A stretch of DNA of 64,000 nucleotides from Rubritalea profundi (GCF_002954445.1 NZ_MQWA01000001.1:771931-835930); one strand, 5' to 3'. Counted from the stretch's first letter, positions 18,270 to 28,080 are shown. The notes: generated by a model not told the origin, from the letters alone. A program made the numbers and translations.

Positions 18270-19799
18270 TCACCCGAGTAACCTCTTCAGCGTCTCGTCA
18301 CTGACTGGACGGACGTCGCGAATATCTCCACCGACCATGTCGTTGAGAAGGGCTTTGCAGGAATCCTTGGCTGTTTCGTTTTCGAAGTCCATACCCACAA
18401 GTGCTCGGCCGACGCGTTCACCGGAGTATTCGTAATTGAAATAACATAGGCTGGTGAATTCACTGACCTTCGCCATGAATTGCTGGAAAGCTCCAGCGCG
18501 CTCAGGAAATTCTATATTGACGAATAGCGGGCAAGTAAAGAGCTCTGGTTCGTAGTTGATAATACGGTAGCCGACGATTTCCTCGGTAGAAACATCCGCA
18601 GCGGTGACACCTCTCTGCTTGAGTAAGAGATCCACTTTGGCATAGTCCCCGACTGATCCGATCATGCCGAGCACTGGAAATTGGACCTCGGAACCAACAC
18701 GACCGTACTGAAGATCGACGATGCTGATTTCCTCCGGTAAATCTTTGAGAAAACCTAGCAACGAACCATTGCCTTCTGGAATTGGCACACGCAGGAATCG
18801 GCGCTGCCTAGAGCCAATACCTGCACGACGAGAAATGGTCGCCAATTGAGCGAAATCCATGTTTGCTCCGCAGATGATACTGAGCACTTTCTCACTAGGT
18901 TTGATCTTGCCCGCGGCGTAATCTTTAGCAATTGCCGCTAAGCCCATTGCTCCACTCGGCTCAGGGATAGCACGTACGGTTTCCCATAGACGGCGAACCC
19001 CGTGGCAGACCTCGTCGTTGGTTACTGTGACGATTTCTTCGAGGAGTTCATTACAGATTTTAAAAGTATTGGTTCCAGCTTTCCTGACAGCCGTGCCATC
19101 ACAGAAAACATCAAGGTATTCGAGCTCGACCGGATGACCTGCCGCAATTGCAGCTTTCATTGATGCCTGACCTTCACCTTCGACACCGATCACCTTGCAC
19201 TCTGGCCAGTATTTTTTAAGCCAGCAGCTCATCGCAGCCGCAAGTCCACCACCGCCGATAGCGATGTAAACTCGATCAAATGGGCCGTCTCCGCTCATCA
19301 CTATTTCATCAGCCACGGTACCTTGGCCACCCATGGTCACAACATCGTCGTATGGATGCACATACTCGGCACCAGCCTCGTCACAGTACTTGCGTGCGGC
19401 GATGCCGGCATCATCATAAGAATCCCCCACTAGACGGATCTCAACATTCTCGCCACCGTGACGCTTCACTTCGCTCTGTTTCACCTCAGGAGTGGAAATA
19501 GGCATGTAGACGATCGCCTGACAATCGAGCTTCCTAGCGGCCAGAGCAACGCCTTGCGCGTGATTCCCAGCAGAAGCTGCTACGATCCCTTTAGCGCGCT
19601 GATCTGGACTCAATGCAGCCATCGCATTGTATGACCCACGCCACTTGTAGGCTTTGATTGGACCAAGATCTTCTCGTTTAACCCAGACTTCGCAGTCGTA
19701 TTCGGGAATTTCAAGCTTCTGCAATGGTGTAGGGTCACCGGCAGCGTAGACGCGTTGACGCGCCATCAGTATCTCTTGAAATAATTGTTCTTGGTCCAT
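18270..19799 (-). CDS. ilvA: Threonine ammonia-lyase, biosynthetic
   Basis: This PLP enzyme converts threonine to 2-oxobutanoate, the first step toward isoleucine. Start 19799 (MDQEQLFQEIL) is chosen because the upstream 21 codons look unlike the family; the longer frame opens at 19862. KAYKWRGSYNAM holds the PLP lysine (residue 52 from this start). GGGGLAAA is the phosphate-binding loop. Two ACT-like regulatory domains fill the C-terminus (RRFLRVPIPEGNGSL and LFVNIEFPERAGAF), as in the isoleucine-inhibited biosynthetic form. It is monocistronic and convergent with the preceding hypothetical gene. Confidence 0.93.
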   Translation of the reverse strand: MDQEQLFQEILMARQRVYAAGDPTPLQKLEIPEYDCEVWVKREDLGPIKAYKWRGSYNAMAALSPDQRAKGIVAASAGNHAQGVALAARKLDCQAIVYMPISTPEVKQSEVKRHGGENVEIRLVGDSYDDAGIAARKYCDEAGAEYVHPYDDVVTMGGQGTVADEIVMSGDGPFDRVYIAIGGGGLAAAMSCWLKKYWPECKVIGVEGEGQASMKAAIAAGHPVELEYLDVFCDGTAVRKAGTNTFKICNELLEEIVTVTNDEVCHGVRRLWETVRAIPEPSGAMGLAAIAKDYAAGKIKPSEKVLSIICGANMDFAQLATISRRAGIGSRQRRFLRVPIPEGNGSLLGFLKDLPEEISIVDLQYGRVGSEVQFPVLGMIGSVGDYAKVDLLLKQRGVTAADVSTEEIVGYRIINYEPELFTCPLFVNIEFPERAGAFQQFMAKVSEFTSLCYFNYEYSGERVGRALVGMDFENETAKDSCKALLNDMVGGDIRDVRPVSDETLKRLLG

Positions 19800-20190
19800 A
19801 ATCGTTGGCTTGGAAATAGTCACACGCCCCAGCCGTGGGTCAAGATTCAATATTGACTGCATCGACGAATTCCCTCCATTTTCTGTAATTCTATCTAGCC
19901 CCCCTCCACCTTACCTAACAAAAACCCATTCATTATCTGGATAGGGAATAACCACTATCTCTGCTAGATGTTCAATAGAATGCGGCACGGCTCAAATGCA
20001 TGGGCGGGTTTGTCGTGCCCTCCTAGGTTACTACTGGCGCAAGGTGGCTCTATAGCACGTCTAAATAGTAATGAGATATATCACACTTTTTGGATTTATC
20101 TCTTGATGTGACGAATTTTTTTGAGAGAGTGGTATGATTGCTGCTTAAATAGTTTTAGGTTGCAATCCAACGCCATCGACACTCCATTTT
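19800..20190. other. Divergent intergenic region between ilvA and the glucosylglycerate operon
   Basis: It must hold both promoters. A hairpin with GGCACG/CGTGCC arms lies at about 19984-20023, and a smaller one, GATAG/CTATC around GGAATAACCA, lies nearer ilvA. Either could sit in the ilvA leader RNA. I found no leader peptide rich in branched-chain codons, so attenuation is not supported. Confidence 0.4.
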
Positions 20191-21018
20191 ATGACTTCCA
20201 TTGCTAACGAAAAATTGCTCGTGATCACTGATCTAGACGCATCATTACTGGATGAAGACTATGGATATGACGGCGCAAAGGAGGCTCTAGCAGCATTAAA
20301 GGAAAAAGGGTTTCCGCTCATTCTAAATTCTAGCAAAACTTACGCAGAGTTAAGGCAATTGGCCGAAAAAATAGGGCAATGTGATGCCGTGGTGGCTGAA
20401 AATGGTGGCTTAGTCGCAATACATCAACTCTCATCTATTGCTCCAGTGAGCGAGGCTGATGCGAATGGCTTTATTCTTCAACCCGCTGGGATGGCTAGGC
20501 GGGAGATTCTCGAAGTGGCTCATGCATTGAGAGAGTCTCATTCTTATTCTTTTGAAGGGTTTTCCGACTGGTCAGTGCAACAGGTGATCGATCATACTGG
20601 ACTCAGTGTTAGCGCTGCGGCGTTAGCTATGGAACGTGAGACTACTGAACCTATCATTTGGAATGGTACCGAGCTTGAGTGGAATTCTTTTTATACGAGT
20701 TTACAGGAGGCCGGGATAAAGGCTCTGCGAGGTGGGCGTTTTATTCATCTGATGGGGCAAGTAGATAAAGCACTCGGGATGCAGCAACTAATAGACCGCT
20801 ACAAACAGGCCGAACCTCACACTCTATGGAAAGTGGTGGCTATTGGAGATAGCGCCAATGATAAGGCGATGATTGAAGCCGCTGACTATGGCGTAGTCAT
20901 TCCGCATACTGATGGCCCACGAGTCCATCCAGAACAAGAGACTCTCATTATAGCATCGAAAACTGGCTCAAAGGGTTGGGGCGAAGCTGTTTCTAATATT
21001 CTAAAAAACTACAAATAA
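20191..21018 (+). CDS. HAD-IIB phosphatase, glucosyl/mannosyl-3-phosphoglycerate phosphatase type
   Basis: The 275-residue enzyme has HAD motif I as VITDLDASLLD and motif IV as GDSANDKAM, and its length matches the mannosyl-3-phosphoglycerate phosphatase group. Members strip phosphate from mannosyl- or glucosyl-3-phosphoglycerate to give the compatible solute. It lies 4 bp upstream of the synthase-phosphorylase fusion, so glucosyl-3-phosphoglycerate is the probable substrate. The enzyme is cytoplasmic, as no signal sequence is present. An active-site Lys is expected within the cap-core junction, but I cannot place it with certainty. Confidence 0.88.
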   Translation: MTSIANEKLLVITDLDASLLDEDYGYDGAKEALAALKEKGFPLILNSSKTYAELRQLAEKIGQCDAVVAENGGLVAIHQLSSIAPVSEADANGFILQPAGMARREILEVAHALRESHSYSFEGFSDWSVQQVIDHTGLSVSAAALAMERETTEPIIWNGTELEWNSFYTSLQEAGIKALRGGRFIHLMGQVDKALGMQQLIDRYKQAEPHTLWKVVAIGDSANDKAMIEAADYGVVIPHTDGPRVHPEQETLIIASKTGSKGWGEAVSNILKNYK

Positions 21019-21022
21019 AACT

Positions 21023-24004
21023 ATGGGCGACTTTCACCAACACGGCATTATTACGACATTGCACCAGCTAAATAACCGACCCCTTGATGAGTTAGAACAT
21101 GAACTTGTTCAATTTTCTAAGAAGAGACCGATGGCGCTTATACTGCCCTCGCTTTTCTCCGAACTCGAAGGTCCCGCGCTTTCGAAAATAATCGATGAAA
21201 TTGCACTCGTCCCTTATCTCGACCAGGTCATCATTGGTTTAGATCAAGCGAATGAAGAGCAGTATCGCTATGCTTTAGAGTTCTTCAGCCGTCTTCCTCA
21301 GCAGCCCAAAGTTTTATGGAATGATGGGCCTAGACTCAGAAAAATTGATGCGCAATTGCAGGAAAAAGGACTCGCGCCGAAGGAGGCTGGTAAGGGCCGC
21401 AATGTTTGGTACATGTTTGGCTATGTATTGGCTTCCAATAAAGCGGAGGCAGTGGCTATCCATGACTGTGATATAACGACCTACTCGCGTGATATGCTAG
21501 CACGCTTGATTTACCCTGTAGCCAACCCGTCTTTTGGTTATAAATTCTGTAAAGGGTACTATGCCCGTGTTGCAAACAATGCGATGAACGGCCGAGTGAC
21601 CCGTTTGTTAGTTACACCGTTGATACGCGCCTTGAAGAAGGTGTGTGGAGCGAATGATTATTTAAATTATCTCGATAGTTTCCGTTACCCACTCGCCGGA
21701 GAATTTTCACTCACTCGCGACGTGATCGAAAGCATCCGCATCCCTTCAGATTGGGGACTTGAAATGGGCACCCTTTCGGAGATGCAGCGCAACTATGCTA
21801 CGAACCAAATCTGTCAGGTTGATATTGCCGATATCTATGACCACAAGCATCAGGAATTATCTCTCAAAGACAAAAATCGCGGTCTTTCCAAGATGAGCTC
21901 GGATATTGCCAAATCGCTCTATCGCAAGATGGCCACTCAAGGTGAGGTATTCTCGAGCGAACGTATTCGTACGATCAAAGCGACCTACTACCGTATCGCT
22001 CTCGACCTTGTAGATAGCTACCACAATGACGCCGTGATGAATGGTTTGAAGTATGATCGCCATACTGAAGGGCTGGCGGTGGAGGCGTTTGCAGATAATG
22101 TGATGCAGGCTGGTAATGATTTTCTTGATCCTGATAGATCGATGGATACCCCGTTCATGCCGAGTTGGAATCGAGTTGAGTCGGCTCTCCCAGACATCAT
22201 GGATCAGCTGTTAGATGCTGTAGATGAGGATATGCAGGAGTTTGGTGGTGTTAGCTACGATCAAGCTAATCATCCAAAGGTTCAGCAGGTCCAACACCGA
22301 GTAGAACAGCACGTGCAACAAATCTACGGGGCTGAGAAATCGGCTGAAATTTCAGCTGACATAATGCGCGATGGAGGACTCACCGATGCCGCGATCGACA
22401 CTCACACCTTGGTAAATAAATGGGACGAAGGAGACGTGTATACGATCACCTATGCTGACTCTATCAAGAAAAATGGGGAACTGCCTCTTAAGACACTGCA
22501 CAGAATACTGCGTCAGCATCTCCGCGGAGTAACCAATGGAATACACATTTTACCATTTTGTCCGTACACTTCTGACTATGGATTCTCCGTAGTAGATTAT
22601 CATGCTGTGAAGCCTGAGTTCGGAAGCTGGAAGGATATTCAGGCGATCAGTGAGGATTTCAAATTGATGGCCGACCTTGTGATTAATCATTGTTCGAGCG
22701 AATCCGAGTGGTTTAAGAACTTTAAAGAAGGAAAAGACCCTGGCTCAGATTACTTTGTCTTAGGTGAGGACTATGAGGATGTCTCCAAAGTCGTACGCCC
22801 AAGGCCACATCCGCTCTTCACAAACGTCCAGACAGTCGATGGCGAAAAGGAGGTATGGTGTACCTTCAGTGCAGACCAAGTTGACCTGAATTTCCGCAAC
22901 CCTAAGGTATTGTTAGAATTTATTCGTGTTATTCGAACCTATCTAGCCCAGGGGGTGACGGTATTCCGACTCGATGCGATTGCCTTTCTCTGGAAAGAGT
23001 CGGGCACCACATGTGTCCACTTAGACCAGACCCATGAGATCATCAAGCTACTACGTCTCTTCATCGAAACACTGGAGCCAGAAGCTATTGTAATCACCGA
23101 GACCAATGTGCCTAACAAAGAGAACCTTTCATATTTTGGGAATGATAATGAGGCGCACATGATCTATAACTTTTCGCTTCCTCCGCTCCTGCTCAATACG
23201 ATGCTGAGCGGTGATTGTAGGCACTTGAAGGCTTGGATGATGTCAATGCCCCCAGCGCGTCGTGGCAGAGCTTATTTTAACTTTATTGCTTCCCATGATG
23301 GAATTGGTTTGCGACCAGCTGAAGGGCTGCTGAGTGAACAAGAATTGAAGGACCTGACAGACACACTTTGTTCCTTTGGTGGAGAGATTTCGATGCGTAA
23401 GATGCCGGATGGTCAGCTGCAACCGTATGAGGCAAATATTTCTCTCTTCAGCTCAATGGCTGGCAAGATAGGAGGAGCCAAGGATGCGTACCACCTTCAA
23501 CGCTTCATATGTGCACACTCCATCATGTTAGCGTTGGAGGGGGTTCCTGCATTTTACATTCATAGTCTGCTAGGTACTGAAAATGATTTACAAGGTGTTG
23601 CTGATACGGGCGAGCTCAGAGCTATCAATCGTCATAATTGGGATGCTGATATGCTTGAAGAAAAAATAGCAGATCCAGGCCTCCATCACGGTGAGGTGTT
23701 TGAATCATTGAAGCGGATGATTCGAGTCCGTCGGCAGCAGCCCGCATTCCACCCGAATGCGACTCAATACACCCTCCATTTTGGAAATGAGGTATTCGCA
23801 TTCTGGCGTGAGAGTCTCAATCGGGAGCAATCTATTTTCGCGCTACATAACATCTCAGACAAGAAGCAAGAAATACCTCTTGTGGAGTTGAACTTGATAG
23901 CGACTGAGAACTGGCGTGACTTGTTAAGTGGTGAAAAAATCACTCCTTGTAAACAGAGCATTGTGCTCGAACCTTATCAGAGCACTTGGATCACCAATAG
24001 GTAG
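21023..24004 (+). CDS. Fusion of glucosyl-3-phosphoglycerate synthase (GT81) and GH13_18 sugar phosphorylase (probable glucosylglycerate phosphorylase)
   Basis: The 993-residue protein joins two complete enzymes. Residues 1 to about 405 match glucosyl-3-phosphoglycerate synthase: LPSLFSELEGPAL, the DxD motif HDCDI (D148, D150), FCKGYYARV and YPLAGEFSL. From about 440 to 993 it is a GH13 (beta/alpha)8 barrel of the sucrose phosphorylase subfamily: nucleophile D651 in FRLDAIAF, acid/base E693 in VITETNV, third acid D759 in ASHDGIG. That subfamily includes glucosylglycerate phosphorylase, and the fusion makes this the favoured reaction over sucrose phosphorolysis. The linker is helical (QVQHRVEQHVQQIYG). 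No stop or frameshift separates the halves, and the gene forms an operon with the upstream phosphatase. Confidence 0.88.
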   Translation: MGDFHQHGIITTLHQLNNRPLDELEHELVQFSKKRPMALILPSLFSELEGPALSKIIDEIALVPYLDQVIIGLDQANEEQYRYALEFFSRLPQQPKVLWNDGPRLRKIDAQLQEKGLAPKEAGKGRNVWYMFGYVLASNKAEAVAIHDCDITTYSRDMLARLIYPVANPSFGYKFCKGYYARVANNAMNGRVTRLLVTPLIRALKKVCGANDYLNYLDSFRYPLAGEFSLTRDVIESIRIPSDWGLEMGTLSEMQRNYATNQICQVDIADIYDHKHQELSLKDKNRGLSKMSSDIAKSLYRKMATQGEVFSSERIRTIKATYYRIALDLVDSYHNDAVMNGLKYDRHTEGLAVEAFADNVMQAGNDFLDPDRSMDTPFMPSWNRVESALPDIMDQLLDAVDEDMQEFGGVSYDQANHPKVQQVQHRVEQHVQQIYGAEKSAEISADIMRDGGLTDAAIDTHTLVNKWDEGDVYTITYADSIKKNGELPLKTLHRILRQHLRGVTNGIHILPFCPYTSDYGFSVVDYHAVKPEFGSWKDIQAISEDFKLMADLVINHCSSESEWFKNFKEGKDPGSDYFVLGEDYEDVSKVVRPRPHPLFTNVQTVDGEKEVWCTFSADQVDLNFRNPKVLLEFIRVIRTYLAQGVTVFRLDAIAFLWKESGTTCVHLDQTHEIIKLLRLFIETLEPEAIVITETNVPNKENLSYFGNDNEAHMIYNFSLPPLLLNTMLSGDCRHLKAWMMSMPPARRGRAYFNFIASHDGIGLRPAEGLLSEQELKDLTDTLCSFGGEISMRKMPDGQLQPYEANISLFSSMAGKIGGAKDAYHLQRFICAHSIMLALEGVPAFYIHSLLGTENDLQGVADTGELRAINRHNWDADMLEEKIADPGLHHGEVFESLKRMIRVRRQQPAFHPNATQYTLHFGNEVFAFWRESLNREQSIFALHNISDKKQEIPLVELNLIATENWRDLLSGEKITPCKQSIVLEPYQSTWITNR

Positions 24005-24182
24005 TTTACCCTTTGAGCGGGCAGAGAGTGTGTCGGTTACTCGCTCTCCGCCAGCTCTGCGCTTACGGGGCGGGTGATAGATTTTCGGCAAATCGCCATC
24101 AGCACTATCATCGGCCAGTCAAACGAGCTCGCGACAGGAAAGAACCTTGCAATCAAGGATTCACTATGTTCATTATAGGCCT

Positions 24183-24197
24183 ATTGTTTAGAACAAT
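24183..24197. promoter_or_regulatory. Inverted repeat upstream of the peroxiredoxin gene
   Basis: ATTGTT-TAG-AACAAT is a perfect 6-bp dyad ending 37 bp before ATG 24235. It could be an operator for a redox or metal regulator. It is not a LexA box. Confidence 0.3.
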
Positions 24198-24234
24198 CCT
24201 AAACTACATATTCTAAGATCCAACTAATACTAAA

Positions 24235-24726
24235 ATGAGCATTAAAGTCGGCGATAAAGCCCCAGATTTCACACTTGTAACTCTCGGCGCAAATGGCCCA
24301 GAGACACTCACACTCTCCAAGGTCATCGGTGAGACTAACCTCCTCCTCCTCTTCGTTCCAATGGCCTTCACAGGTGGCTGCACTGCGGAGTTCTGTGATA
24401 TTTCTAAAAACATCAGCAGCTACAATGCGCTCGACGCGAAGGTTCTAGGAATTTCTGGCGACAACCCATTCGCCCAAGCGGCATGGGCAGAGAAAGAAGG
24501 CATCACCCTCACTCTCCTTTCTGACTACGAACACAAAGCCACTGAAGCATACGGCATTGCCTATGAGTCCTTCCTTCCTGAGAAAAATCTCATCATGGGT
24601 GGAGTGCCTAAGCGCTCAGCATTCGTTGTAGATAAAGCTGGTGTAGTGCAGTACGCAGAAGTTCTCGAAGTCCCTAGCGATATGCCTAACTTCGATGCTA
24701 TCCAAGAGTGCCTCAAAGCCCTCTAA
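24235..24726 (+). CDS. Peroxiredoxin (AhpC/TSA family, AhpE-like)
   Basis: This 163-residue thiol peroxidase has the peroxidatic site PMAFTGGCTAEFC, with Cys49 as the attacking residue and Cys54 as a possible resolving partner. The N-terminus VGDKAPDFTL and the one-domain length fit the AhpE-like group, which reduces hydrogen peroxide and alkyl hydroperoxides at the cost of a thiol donor. It is cytoplasmic. It stands alone with its own terminator and an upstream inverted repeat. Confidence 0.9.
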   Translation: MSIKVGDKAPDFTLVTLGANGPETLTLSKVIGETNLLLLFVPMAFTGGCTAEFCDISKNISSYNALDAKVLGISGDNPFAQAAWAEKEGITLTLLSDYEHKATEAYGIAYESFLPEKNLIMGGVPKRSAFVVDKAGVVQYAEVLEVPSDMPNFDAIQECLKAL

Positions 24727-24754
24727 CACCACACTCATCTAAGCATAACAGCCA

Positions 24755-24787
24755 GAGCCCGTGGAACATCTGTCCCCGGGCTTTTTC
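24755..24787 (+). terminator. Rho-independent terminator of the peroxiredoxin gene
   Basis: AGCCCG (24756-24761) pairs with CGGGCT (24777-24782), followed by TTTTTC. Confidence 0.8.
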
Positions 24788-24833
24788 GTGTCCAGTCTCG
24801 ACACAGCGTTGAACTCTCGCTAGAGAAGTCCTC

Positions 24834-26165
24834 ATGCACCAGTATCGTTCTCTTTTCATCCTGCTCATTGCTCTCCTCACTTCTTGCGGCAGCAATGGGC
24901 CATTAGTGTTCGATCTCATGCCAGCCCCTGCCGCCTTCACCGATACGGGCTTAAAGTTGCCTAACGAAATTGATCGCGTAGGAGACACCCTCATTGACCA
25001 AATTTTCTACGCTACGGATCGCCGACCTGCGACCGCGAAGGATAAGCAACAATTCTATTCTAGCAAAAGGGGAAATGCCATACGCCTCGGCCGAGCACAG
25101 GTCGAGACCGGCCGTGACGACCTCACCTGGCAAGATGCTAGGAAGATCTCTTTACTCAAAACTCGTACTGAAAAATTCCCTATCAAGGTCAAAGGCATCA
25201 ACGAATACGGCCTGCTAGATGAATCCGTTCATCGTTATTCAAAAGTCACAGACGCGGATCGCAAAAGTGCTAAATCAGCCACCAAGCGATACATCAAAGA
25301 GATCAACCAACAGCTCGCTAAATCTAAAAATAAAACCGTCAACATCTTCGTCCACGGATATAAAGTCACCTTCGAAAACCCCATTCTAACCACCGCTGAG
25401 ATGTGGCACTTCCTTGCCTATGATGGTGTGTTTATCGCCTATTCGTGGCCGTCGACACCAAAAACCTTAGCCTACGTTTCAGACACAGAAACAGCTCTGG
25501 TCTCATCACGTCACCTTCGCGACCTCATTCTCTTTCTATCCAAACGCACCAATGTCGATAAAATCAATATCATTGGCTACAGCGCTGGCAGTCGAGTTGT
25601 CACACGGGCAATGGGAGACCTCGCCATCCTCCAGCATAGTAAAACTAAAGCTGAGAATAAGCGCCGACTCAAGCTGGGCACCGTCGCCATCATTGCTGGC
25701 GATGTGGACCGCAAGCTCGTAGGTGGATACCTGCTCGATGGAGCGGATAAGCTCATGGACCAGTTTCTCGTCTACCAAAGTGACTCAGACAAAGCTCTCA
25801 GCTTTTCAAGGTTTCTCACGAACAGAGAACGCTTAGGCCAGTCCTTTGATATTGATAGTCTTGACCAGCAAGGCCTGCGCTACCTCAAAGATAACCCGCA
25901 AGTTGTTATCATCGATGTCAGCAATGCAGAAGCTGCTAGAGCCGGCAACGGCCACGGATATTTGCGAAAAAGCCCCTGGGTAACCAGCGACTTACTAATG
26001 GCATTGGCGTACGGCCCCAGGCCTCAAGACAGAGGCCTAGTTCAAAAGCAACCGGGCATCCCAATATGGACATTCCCAAAAAATTATACCGAAGGACTCG
26101 GAAAAGCGCTCCGACGTTACAATCCGGAGTTATTCGATAAGACTAAGCGCCGCGATCATATTTAG
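24834..26165 (+). CDS. DUF900-type alpha/beta-hydrolase lipoprotein
   Basis: A lipoprotein signal opens the protein: MHQYRSLFILLIALLTSCG with lipobox LTSC. The 443-residue body contains the DUF900 hydrolase pattern: VNIFVHGYKVTF as the oxyanion-hole strand, YSWPS, and the nucleophile elbow IIGYSAGS with Ser250. It should be an esterase or lipase-like enzyme anchored in the outer or inner membrane facing the periplasm. Its substrate is unknown. The 3' end overlaps the convergent malQ gene by 23 bases, so both stops lie in each other's coding sequence. Confidence 0.82.
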   Translation: MHQYRSLFILLIALLTSCGSNGPLVFDLMPAPAAFTDTGLKLPNEIDRVGDTLIDQIFYATDRRPATAKDKQQFYSSKRGNAIRLGRAQVETGRDDLTWQDARKISLLKTRTEKFPIKVKGINEYGLLDESVHRYSKVTDADRKSAKSATKRYIKEINQQLAKSKNKTVNIFVHGYKVTFENPILTTAEMWHFLAYDGVFIAYSWPSTPKTLAYVSDTETALVSSRHLRDLILFLSKRTNVDKINIIGYSAGSRVVTRAMGDLAILQHSKTKAENKRRLKLGTVAIIAGDVDRKLVGGYLLDGADKLMDQFLVYQSDSDKALSFSRFLTNRERLGQSFDIDSLDQQGLRYLKDNPQVVIIDVSNAEAARAGNGHGYLRKSPWVTSDLLMALAYGPRPQDRGLVQKQPGIPIWTFPKNYTEGLGKALRRYNPELFDKTKRRDHI

Positions 26166-27837
26166 TAATCAGCCTTTGCAGCTTATCCATTTCTCTCTGC
26201 ACAGTCTTAGGGATGGAGCCAAACTCCCAACTGACTCGATAGGTCCAATTCTGATCCCCGACAGTACCAGGGAAATTGATTTGAACGGAGCTGTCGACTA
26301 ACTCATTGATCTGGATCGCAGCATAGCGCGAGCCAGCACTCAGGAGGGTCTCAAGAAATGCCTTCTTTAGTTTGTGGGAATACGCGGGGTATTCTTTCCC
26401 CCTTCGTTGAACCGGAAGTCCCGCAAATTGGCTAAGAGCTTTGAGCTTCAGCTCGGCGTCTCGTTTATCTGGACCCGACTGGGCATCATGCCGAGCCTCC
26501 TCCCAGAGTTTTTTCAATGGAGCCATGTCATGCGTACTATAGCAGGCAAACGAGCATTCTGGGTACTCTTCCACCGGTATCACTATACCTCTAGAATCTA
26601 GCTCCCAATGGCACACCTTAAACCCAGCAACCCCGAGCTCTAACAAATGTGGTCGCACATAATCTGGAACCGACCCGAGGTCCTCACCGATCACTTCGGC
26701 GCAACCCGCTGCATCAACAACAGCACGGATGTACTTGTCGCCATCCAGTAGATTCTGCGCCTTATGCACCATCGTGTCGTCTTCACGGGGGGAGAAGCTA
26801 GGGAGTCTCCCCTTAGTCAGCTTCGCAGCCTGCTCGGCACTCAGCGGGAGAAACTCAGGATTTCTACGCGGGTGCCACGGGAAACTATAAATCCGGTAAA
26901 ACCCAAGAATATGATCGATTCGAAATTGATGGAAAATCGAACTTAGCTCGCCAATCCGCCGCTTCCACCATCGGTAGTCACTCTTCTCAATCGCATCCCA
27001 TCGATAGACTGGCACCCCCCAGTTTTGCCCCCACTTCGTGGTGAATGCGTCTGCTTTAAATTCAGTTTCCGGCGGAGCCCCACCAAACAAATCCAAGTGG
27101 AACCACTCTGGCTCAAAAAACACATCAGCACTCGCATAACTCACTCCTATCGGTACATCCCCCATCAACTTCACTCCGAGTTTATCCGCATGATCCCGCA
27201 CACTTTCCCATTGAGAAAAGGCGTGCCATTGCTCCCACGCATAATAATCCTGGGCAGCTAATACCTCAGCGCGGTCCTTGCGCTTTTTACGTACCTCATA
27301 GCGTTTCGCTTTTCCAGCTGAGTTAAATGCCTCTGGCCAGAGCGACCAATCTTCTAGTCCGCCGGCTTCATCGATCAACCACCGGTACAGACAATAATGC
27401 CGAAGCCACGACTTGTGCTTTTTCTTAAAAGATCCAAAGCTCGCATTCTCTTTTGCATTTTGATTATTTTTAAATGCTTGGCGCAAAACTCGTAGTTTCA
27501 CCTGCCACACCGTCGAGTAATCGACAGTCGCCGCAATGCGCGCCACCCCGCAGCTGGCTCGAGCTTTATTCAACATAGCTGGCTCCACTCCCTTTATTTT
27601 TTCCAGGTCCAAATAAATAGGATCCAGCGCCACGGAACTAATTGCGCTATACGGGCTGCGATCAGCTCCAGTCACATTGATCGGCAAGAGTTGTAAAAAC
27701 CCAACTTGGTGCTGCGCAAACCAATCTAGGCATTGCTTCACGGCTGTCGTATCGCCAATCCCCAGATCTCCCTCACGCCGCATCGAGAATACTGGGAACA
27801 AAATTCCAGCCATGCGTTGCTTGTCCATTCCTGCCAT
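26143..27837 (-). CDS. malQ: 4-alpha-glucanotransferase (amylomaltase, GH77)
   Basis: The enzyme transfers alpha-1,4-glucan segments between maltodextrins. Catalytic motifs are FRIDHILGF (nucleophile Asp), VIGEDLGSVP (acid/base Glu) and CYSTHDMAPL (third Asp). The N-terminus AGILFPVFSMRREGDLGIGD with LQLLPIN is typical. I start at 27837 (MAGMDKQ), because the 35 codons upstream to 27942 do not resemble the family. The length of about 564 residues is slightly above the usual 500. It is probably monocistronic and overlaps the DUF900 gene tail to tail. Confidence 0.92.
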   Translation of the reverse strand: MAGMDKQRMAGILFPVFSMRREGDLGIGDTTAVKQCLDWFAQHQVGFLQLLPINVTGADRSPYSAISSVALDPIYLDLEKIKGVEPAMLNKARASCGVARIAATVDYSTVWQVKLRVLRQAFKNNQNAKENASFGSFKKKHKSWLRHYCLYRWLIDEAGGLEDWSLWPEAFNSAGKAKRYEVRKKRKDRAEVLAAQDYYAWEQWHAFSQWESVRDHADKLGVKLMGDVPIGVSYASADVFFEPEWFHLDLFGGAPPETEFKADAFTTKWGQNWGVPVYRWDAIEKSDYRWWKRRIGELSSIFHQFRIDHILGFYRIYSFPWHPRRNPEFLPLSAEQAAKLTKGRLPSFSPREDDTMVHKAQNLLDGDKYIRAVVDAAGCAEVIGEDLGSVPDYVRPHLLELGVAGFKVCHWELDSRGIVIPVEEYPECSFACYSTHDMAPLKKLWEEARHDAQSGPDKRDAELKLKALSQFAGLPVQRRGKEYPAYSHKLKKAFLETLLSAGSRYAAIQINELVDSSVQINFPGTVGDQNWTYRVSWEFGSIPKTVQREMDKLQRLITKYDRGA

Positions 27838-28080
27838 ATCCACCCTATGATAAAGCCTCTTCAATTTCGCTTGGCAATCGCAATCTGTAGAAAATAGCAG
27901 TTTAGTGGAGAAGTACCCTCCTCCATACGACAACGGACTCAATGGTCAATAGGGGTGAAAACACGTTCTCTCCCACCCTAATTTCAACCTTCTAGCACCC
28001 ATTCATTTTACACCTATATAGAGGCAAAACAAAAATTTACCTTTCCAAACTCCCTTTTGCGCCCTAATCCCAGTCTTAGG

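Noticed and set aside
19800-20190. Attenuator or T-box leader for ilvA.
   Set aside because: Hairpins exist, but no leader peptide with Ile/Thr codons and no T-box core were found.
24005-24234. tRNA-like or small RNA gene before the peroxiredoxin gene.
   Set aside because: No cloverleaf could be drawn and no CCA-type 3' end is present. A short open frame there (24013-24216) has no protein character.
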